Below, piece after piece: positions 5,802 to 9,302 of a stretch of DNA of 9,302 nucleotides. The stretch is from positions 1 through 9,302 of the forward strand of contig SKXF01000290.1 in NCBI GenBank assembly GCA_007128555.1, given 5' to 3'. The notes under the pieces are model-generated. The model saw only the letters and a list, made by a program, of their open reading frames with translations. It was not told the origin of the DNA and ran no database searches. How positions within the stretch are numbered: position 1 is the first letter of the stretch; the number at the start of each line of letters is the position of its first letter. Position numbers and translations under genes: made by a program. The DNA is from Clostridia bacterium (GTDB taxonomy: Bacteria; Bacillota_E; SLMV01; PUMD01).

Positions 5802-6652
5802 TGATCTTCACCTCGCTGACACACGACTACGCGCTCAATCCCCGCCAGGTCCCCGATGATCTCCACGTCATGGCCAAGATACTGCTCACATAGTGATGCG
5901 ACGTCATCGGCCTGTCCCGTGCCAATCTCCAGGGCCAGGAGACCCCGCGGTACCAGGTGATCGGCCGACTGTGCCACAATGGCCCTGGCATACAACAGGC
6001 CGTCCTCACCCCCGTCGAGAGCCGTGGCGGGCTCCCAGTCCCGCACCTCCGGAGCCAGCCCTGCCAGATCCTCGCGCCGAACATAGGGGGGATTGCTCAC
6101 GATGGCCGCAAAACGCCTTCCGGCCAGGGGCGCAAACAGGTTGCCCAACACGAAGGAAATCCGGTCCAACACCCCGTTTCGGCGCGCGTTTTCCCTGGCG
6201 AGCTCCAGGGCGCCGCCGCAGATATCGGAGGCAACAATGCGGCGGTCCGGCATTTCGTGCGCCATCGAAACGGCCAGCGCACCGGTTCCCGTGCCCAGGT
6301 CAAGGATCGGGCCCGGTGGCAGTGCTCTCGTTCGCCTCAAAATCTCATCCAACAATATCTCCGTGTCCGGCCTGGGGATCAGAACGCCCGGCCTCACGTG
6401 AAAGGGCAGGGAGTGAAATTCCACCTCGCCGCGGATGTACTGCAACGGTTCCCTCCGAACCCGGCGGCAAATTCTCTGGACGTACGAAAGCCACAGGCCC
6501 TCCTCAACACGTTCACCGGGACGCAAGAGGGCGGGTGAGGGAAGGTCCAGGTCCAGGTCCAACAGGCTATGGGCCTCCCGCGAATGCGCCCCCACACCGG
6601 CGAGCCGAAGCTGGGAGCTACCCCATCTCCAGGCATCCCTCCAGGTGACCAA
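5798..6652 (-). CDS. prmC: Peptide chain release factor N5-glutamine methyltransferase
   Basis: PrmC methylates the Gln of the GGQ motif in release factors using S-adenosylmethionine, raising the efficiency of peptide release. The 284-residue product has the family's N-terminal helical domain, then REPLQYIRGEVEF at about 67-79 and VLIPRPDTEILLDEIL at 90-105 (the substrate-binding region), the SAM-binding loop ILDLGTGTGALAVSM at 116-130, and the catalytic SNPPYV at 186-191. The start is a TTG at 6652-6650, three bases after the prfA TGA, with a GGGAGGGGG ribosome-binding sequence about eight bases upstream; no ATG fits. An LDLDLDL stretch at 31-37 is encoded by three tandem copies of a hexanucleotide and is not a family motif. 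Lying immediately after its substrate gene prfA is the common bacterial arrangement. Confidence 0.95.
   Translation of the reverse strand: MVTWRDAWRWGSSQLRLAGVGAHSREAHSLLDLDLDLPSPALLRPGERVEEGLWLSYVQRICRRVRREPLQYIRGEVEFHSLPFHVRPGVLIPRPDTEILLDEILRRTRALPPGPILDLGTGTGALAVSMAHEMPDRRIVASDICGGALELARENARRNGVLDRISFVLGNLFAPLAGRRFAAIVSNPPYVRREDLAGLAPEVRDWEPATALDGGEDGLLYARAIVAQSADHLVPRGLLALEIGTGQADDVASLCEQYLGHDVEIIGDLAGIERVVVCQRGEDQ
6544..6561. repeat. Three tandem copies of GGTCCA inside prmC
   Basis: The hexanucleotide GGTCCA occurs three times head to tail. On the coding (minus) strand it reads TGGACC repeated and encodes alternating Leu-Asp in the N-terminal domain of PrmC. Because the unit is six bases, copy-number change would keep the frame. 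Confidence 0.8.
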
Positions 6653-6655
6653 GGC

Positions 6656-7744
6656 TCAGCCCCCTCCCCGGCCCACCTCGGCCAGCATACGTTCCTCTTC
6701 CTCGGAGCGCAGCAGATCCACCAGGGGATCAATGTCCCCCTCGAGGATCGACTCCAGCTGGTGAAGCGTCTGGTTAATCCGGTGGTCGGTGACCCGGTTC
6801 TGCGGGAAATTGTACGTGCGGATGCGTTCGCTGCGATCGCCGCTTCCCACCTGGGCCCGACGCTCCTGGGACATCTCCTGCTGTCGCTGCCTCTCCATCC
6901 TGTCAAGAATGCGGGCTCGAAGCACTTTCAGCGCCTGGGTCCGGTTCCGGTGCTGGGACTTCTCATCCTGGCAGGTGACCACGATTCCCGTGGGCACGTG
7001 GGTGATGCGCACCGCAGATTCGGTCTTGTTCACGTGCTGCCCCCCCGGCCCGCTGGCGGTGTACGTGTCGATCTGCAAATCCTGGGGATCGATCTCAAGG
7101 TCCACTTCCTCGGCCTCGGGCATCACCGCAACCGTCGCCGTGGAGGTGTGAATTCGGCCACTGGACTCGGTTGTCGGCACGCGCTGTACGCGGTGAACCC
7201 CGCTTTCGTACTTGAGTTCGCTGTAGACACGTTCACCTGCCACGGACAGGATGGCCTCACGAAGACCCCCGAGATTCGTGTCACTGATGGTCACCGGTTC
7301 CGCCTTCCAACCCTTGCGCTCCGCAAACCTGCTGTACATGCGGAACAGATCGGCGGCAAACAGCGAGGCCTCGTGTCCTCCGGCCCCGGCGCGGATCTCC
7401 AGGTAAACGTTCTTTTCATCCCGTTCATCGGGGGGAAGCAGCAGGCGCCTCAAATCCCCCTCGAGGACGTCAATCCTGTCCTTCAGTCCAGCCATTTCCT
7501 TCATGAGCCAGCTGATGTCCTCTTCCTCATCGGACGACGCGATGAGCTCTTCCGCCCCGGCAAGATCCTCCGCTGCGGCCGTCATCTCGTCGTAGGTCTC
7601 CAGGACTTGCTTGATGCGACTGTGTTCCTTGATGTATTTTCTCCAGGTATCCCTCTGGGCAATGATCTCCGGATCACTCATCAGGGCGTTCAGTTCCAGG
7701 TATCGTTCCCGGAGGGGATCCAGTTGCTTCTGATAGTCGGTCAC
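6656..7744 (-). CDS. prfA: Peptide chain release factor 1
   Basis: RF1 recognises UAA and UAG in the ribosomal A site and triggers peptidyl-tRNA hydrolysis. With the GTG start at 7744 the product has 362 residues, matching the usual 355-360. Motifs: the RAGAGGHEASLFA segment at 118-130, the codon-recognition region VHRVQRVPTTESSGRIHT at 183-200 with a P-x-T tripeptide (PTT at 190-192, where many RF1s have PAT and RF2 has SPF), and the catalytic GGQ at 234-236 within SGPGGQHVNKTESAVRITH. The C-terminal part has DRSERIRTYNFPQNRVTDHR. I chose GTG 7744 because it overlaps the DUF1385 stop as GTGA and gives a normal N-terminus; an ATG at 7777 would add 11 residues and sit 37 bases inside the preceding gene. 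The PrmC gene follows three bases downstream. Confidence 0.96.
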   Translation of the reverse strand: MTDYQKQLDPLRERYLELNALMSDPEIIAQRDTWRKYIKEHSRIKQVLETYDEMTAAAEDLAGAEELIASSDEEEDISWLMKEMAGLKDRIDVLEGDLRRLLLPPDERDEKNVYLEIRAGAGGHEASLFAADLFRMYSRFAERKGWKAEPVTISDTNLGGLREAILSVAGERVYSELKYESGVHRVQRVPTTESSGRIHTSTATVAVMPEAEEVDLEIDPQDLQIDTYTASGPGGQHVNKTESAVRITHVPTGIVVTCQDEKSQHRNRTQALKVLRARILDRMERQRQQEMSQERRAQVGSGDRSERIRTYNFPQNRVTDHRINQTLHQLESILEGDIDPLVDLLRSEEEERMLAEVGRGGG

Positions 7745-8625
7745 GATGGACCACCGTTCTCCTTGTTGTCGAGACATCCCTTCAGGGCCGCGACGGCCAC
7801 CTCCAGCTGTCCATCATCGGGCTCACGGGTGGTCAGCCTCTGCAGCCAGACCCCGGGCGCGGTGACGAACCGCAGCAAACCACTATCGCTGCGAGAGGCC
7901 AACATGATCATTTCGTAGGCAATGCCGGCCACGATCGGCAACATCAGGAGCCGGATCCCGATCCGGCCCCACACTGACGGCCAGCCGAAGAACGCGAAGA
8001 TGACCACGCTCACGGCAGCCACCATGAGGATAAAACTCGTGCCGCAGCGCACGTGGGCCGTCGATTGGGGACGGGCCCCCCCAACGGTCACCGCGTTCCC
8101 GGATTCCAGGGCGTTGATCACCTTGTGTTCCGCCCCGTGATACGCGAGAACCCTGGCAATATCCGGAATCAGCGAGATCCCACCAATATAGGCCGTAATC
8201 ACGGTCAGGCGAATGATCCCCTCGACCACGTTTAACAGGATCCCGCGGGCAATGTATGCTCCCGCGAGGGACGTGAGTAGTGTTGGAAGCAGGATAAAAA
8301 GAACCACCGCCACACCGACGGCCAGAACCACGGTCCCGACCATTTCCGTGCGGGAAAGCTCCTCATCAGCGGAACCCGCCTGGGCATTCGCCGAGAACAT
8401 CAATGCCCTGACACCCATTTCAAGGGACTCAACCAGAGAGACCGCTCCCCGTACGATGGGCCAGGCCAGCAGAGGATAGCGCTTTGCAAGAGGACGCACA
8501 TCCTCACAGTGGACACTCACACCGCCATCCAGTGAGCGCACTGCGATCGCCATTCGCTCACCGCTGCGCATCATGACACCCTCGATTACTGCCTGCCCCC
8601 CAGCTTTCACGCTCCCCTCCTGCAT
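7741..8625 (-). CDS. DUF1385 family membrane protein (YqhQ-like)
   Basis: This is a conserved membrane protein of unsettled function, known in B. subtilis as YqhQ. The 294-residue product has the family's N-terminal motif GGQAVIEGVMMRSG at 9-22, AWPIVRGAVSLVESL at 54-68, YHGAEHKVINALE at 162-174, HVRCGTSFI at 191-199 (usually HPRCGTSF) and near the C-terminus WLQRLTTREPDDGQLEVA at 260-277. Hydrophobic stretches at about 97-119, 133-153, 197-214 and 225-243 suggest four membrane helices, leaving the conserved His/Glu/Cys motifs next to the membrane. The ATG at 8625 follows GAGAGGGG by six bases, 16 bases after the rpmE stop. The family is often found between rpmE and prfA in Clostridia, so the position is diagnostic, but no specific role can be assigned from this sequence. 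Confidence 0.92.
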   Translation of the reverse strand: MQEGSVKAGGQAVIEGVMMRSGERMAIAVRSLDGGVSVHCEDVRPLAKRYPLLAWPIVRGAVSLVESLEMGVRALMFSANAQAGSADEELSRTEMVGTVVLAVGVAVVLFILLPTLLTSLAGAYIARGILLNVVEGIIRLTVITAYIGGISLIPDIARVLAYHGAEHKVINALESGNAVTVGGARPQSTAHVRCGTSFILMVAAVSVVIFAFFGWPSVWGRIGIRLLMLPIVAGIAYEMIMLASRSDSGLLRFVTAPGVWLQRLTTREPDDGQLEVAVAALKGCLDNKENGGPS

Positions 8626-8641
8626 TGCTAACCCCTCTCAA

Positions 8642-8878
8642 TCAGCCAGACTTCTCCTCGGAATCCCCCTTGTCCTTATCACCGGTACCGTATTTCTTGT
8701 GGAATCGCTCGATGCGACCTCCAACCCTGGCCCTCTGCTGCTTACCGGTGTAAAAGGGGTGACAGTTGCTGCAGATTTCAACGCGAAAATCGTCCTTGGA
8801 AGACTTGGTCCTGAACTCCGCTCCACAGGCACAACGAATCGAGATCTCTTTCATCTTCGGATGGATATCCGTCTTCAT
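8642..8878 (-). CDS. rpmE: 50S ribosomal protein L31 (zinc-binding type)
   Basis: L31 is a small protein of the large ribosomal subunit that bridges to the 30S head. The 78-residue product is the zinc-containing form: Cys16 and Cys18 in RCACG, Cys36 and Cys39 in [14 protein letters not shown], together giving the full four-Cys set. The N-terminus [16 protein letters not shown] is canonical. The tail after RFHKKYG is charged and about eight residues longer than typical. The ATG at 8878 follows GGGAGGT by seven or eight bases. The gene is first in its transcription unit, with a clear promoter upstream and DUF1385 16 bases downstream. A zinc-containing L31 is often paired with a zinc-free paralogue elsewhere in the genome; none is in this window. 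Confidence 0.97.
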   Translation of the reverse strand: MKTDIHPKMKEISIRCACGAEFRTKSSKDDFRVEICSNCHPFYTGKQQRARVGGRIERFHKKYGTGDKDKGDSEEKSG

Positions 8879-8909
8879 CTTATATACCTCCCATGCTGTC
8901 GTACATCTC

Positions 8910-8922
8910 GCCCCCAGGGGGC
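8910..8922. promoter_or_regulatory. 13-nt perfect palindrome in the rpmE leader
   Basis: GCCCCC-A-GGGGGC is a perfect 6+1+6 inverted repeat. It starts about ten bases downstream of the -10 box and so covers roughly +3 to +15 of the predicted transcript. It could be an operator or form a small RNA hairpin (four or five pairs) before the ribosome-binding site. Its function is inference; L31 leaders with regulatory structure are known in several bacterial groups, but I cannot match this one to a known class. Confidence 0.4.
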
Positions 8923-8931
8923 ATCCATCGA

Positions 8932-8961
8932 ATTATAGCATGCAGTATTGAAAGCAGCCAA
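8932..8961 (-). promoter_or_regulatory. Promoter of the rpmE operon (extended -10)
   Basis: On the minus strand a perfect TATAAT -10 box (8937-8932) is preceded by TGC, giving an extended -10 TGnTATAAT. Eighteen bases upstream is TTGGCT (8961-8956), which shares the TTG of a -35 box. Transcription should start near 8925, giving a leader of about 47 bases. It lies just downstream of the terminator of the preceding gene, so rpmE and the following six genes probably form an independent transcription unit driven by the main sigma factor. Confidence 0.75.
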
Positions 8962-8971
8962 GGGTGGCGTA

Positions 8972-9012
8972 GGAAAGATATGCCGGATGCCCTCCATCAA
9001 GGGCATCCGGCA
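8972..9012 (-). terminator. Rho-independent terminator of the M23 peptidase gene
   Basis: A perfect GC-rich stem of 11-12 base pairs (arms at 8981-8992 and 9001-9012) encloses an eight-base loop. On the minus strand the stem is followed by a moderately U-rich tract (ATATCTTTCC). It begins 22 bases after the stop codon of the M23 gene and lies immediately before the rpmE promoter. Confidence 0.75.
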
Positions 9013-9034
9013 GGCAGGCATTGTGAAGGGGTCC

Positions 9035-9302
9035 TCAACGCAACAGGTAGCGCATGGGGTCCACGGGCTCACCCCCTACATGGAATTCCACGTGCAAATG
9101 GGGCCCCGTAGATCTACCCGTACTGCCAACAAGGGCTATTGGGCTCCTGGCACTGACCACATCACCTTTGCTCACAAGGATTCGCGAGGCGTGAGCGTAG
9201 AAGGTCTGGTACCCGCTCCCGTGATCCAGCCGTACGGTCAATCCATAGGTGCCCTTCCAGCCCGCCTCTACCACGGTACCGGAGGCTGAGGCCAGGACCT
9301 GG
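9035..9302 (-). CDS. M23 family zinc metallopeptidase (LytM domain), C-terminal part
   Basis: M23 peptidases cleave peptide cross-links of peptidoglycan or act as regulators of such enzymes; they are usually exported. Only the last 88 complete codons are present and the frame is open to the window edge, so the N-terminus, any signal peptide or LysM/coiled-coil domain and the first zinc-ligand motif (HxxxD) are not visible. The visible part has SGTVVEAGWKGTYGLTVRLD, the YAHAS segment with one catalytic His, and VGSTGRSTGPHLHVEF containing the HxH catalytic and zinc-binding pair, followed by the usual short end PVDPMRYLLR. All expected residues of this half are intact, so an active enzyme is plausible. 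The stop is TGA at 9037-9035, followed by a terminator hairpin. In Clostridia-type genomes an M23 gene often precedes rpmE, and B. subtilis has rho there instead. Confidence 0.92.
   Translation of the reverse strand, partial: QVLASASGTVVEAGWKGTYGLTVRLDHGSGYQTFYAHASRILVSKGDVVSARSPIALVGSTGRSTGPHLHVEFHVGGEPVDPMRYLLR

Noticed and set aside
7745..7777. Extension of prfA to an ATG at 7777
   Set aside because: It lies inside DUF1385 and adds residues absent from RF1; the GTG in the GTGA overlap gives the normal length.
6569..7918. A 449-codon open frame on the plus strand opposite prfA and the end of DUF1385
   Set aside because: It is the antisense shadow of a strongly recognised RF1 gene in GC-rich DNA; its translation shows no family motif and it has no ribosome-binding site or context.
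8893..9289. Plus-strand open frames across the M23-rpmE intergenic region
   Set aside because: They cover a terminator hairpin, a promoter and the antisense of the M23 domain; no motif or ribosome-binding site supports them.
1..9302. Search for mobile elements, CRISPR arrays, tRNA/rRNA genes, toxin-antitoxin or defence genes
   Set aside because: Nearly every base lies in recognised housekeeping genes; I saw no terminal inverted repeats, spaced direct repeats, cloverleaf-like sequence or unexplained gene.

Overview
The window is an ordinary, densely packed housekeeping region in which every supportable gene lies on the minus strand. Read in the direction of transcription (high to low coordinates) the order is: M23 peptidase (C-terminal end only), rpmE, a DUF1385/YqhQ-type membrane protein, prfA, prmC, a fused ywlC-ywlE gene, rpiB, ywlG, tagO/wecA-like, wecB/mnaA, atpF, atpH and the start of atpA. 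The order rpmE-prfA-prmC-ywlC-ywlE-rpiB-ywlG-mnaA-atp closely follows the Bacillus subtilis chromosome. The DUF1385 gene, M23 neighbour and TagO-like gene resemble arrangements in Clostridia-type Bacillota. By eye the base composition is about 60% GC, so a moderately GC-rich, deep-branching member of Bacillota is the best guess. This rests on synteny and protein motifs, not on a marker search.

Region 9302-8980 holds the end of a zinc metallopeptidase gene of cell-wall type, closed by a strong hairpin that looks like a Rho-independent terminator. Region 8962-3603 is one apparent operon. It starts at an extended -10 promoter with a perfect TATAAT box, with a 13-nt palindrome just downstream, and runs through seven genes: ribosomal protein L31, DUF1385, release factor 1, the methyltransferase that modifies the release-factor GGQ motif, a tRNA t6A synthase fused to a low-molecular-weight phosphatase, ribose-5-phosphate isomerase B, and the YwlG family protein. 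The theme is translation: ribosome, termination, release-factor modification and tRNA modification.

Region 3602-1 starts with an 88-nt gap containing a weaker candidate promoter. It continues with a polyprenyl-phosphate HexNAc-1-P transferase and UDP-GlcNAc 2-epimerase (cell-wall polymer linkage and precursor supply), then F-type ATP synthase subunits b, delta and alpha. The membrane subunits a and c, and AtpI, which precede subunit b in Bacillus, are not here; wecB is followed 11 nt later by atpF.

Most junctions are stop/start overlaps of four bases (ATGA, GTGA or TTGA) or gaps below 20 nt, and over half of the starts I infer are GTG or TTG. I see no mobile element, CRISPR array, tRNA or rRNA gene, and no intergenic stretch over 300 bases. 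The most notable points are the Sua5-phosphatase fusion, the split ATP synthase cluster and the heavy use of non-ATG starts. I did not find a novel defence or mobile system.
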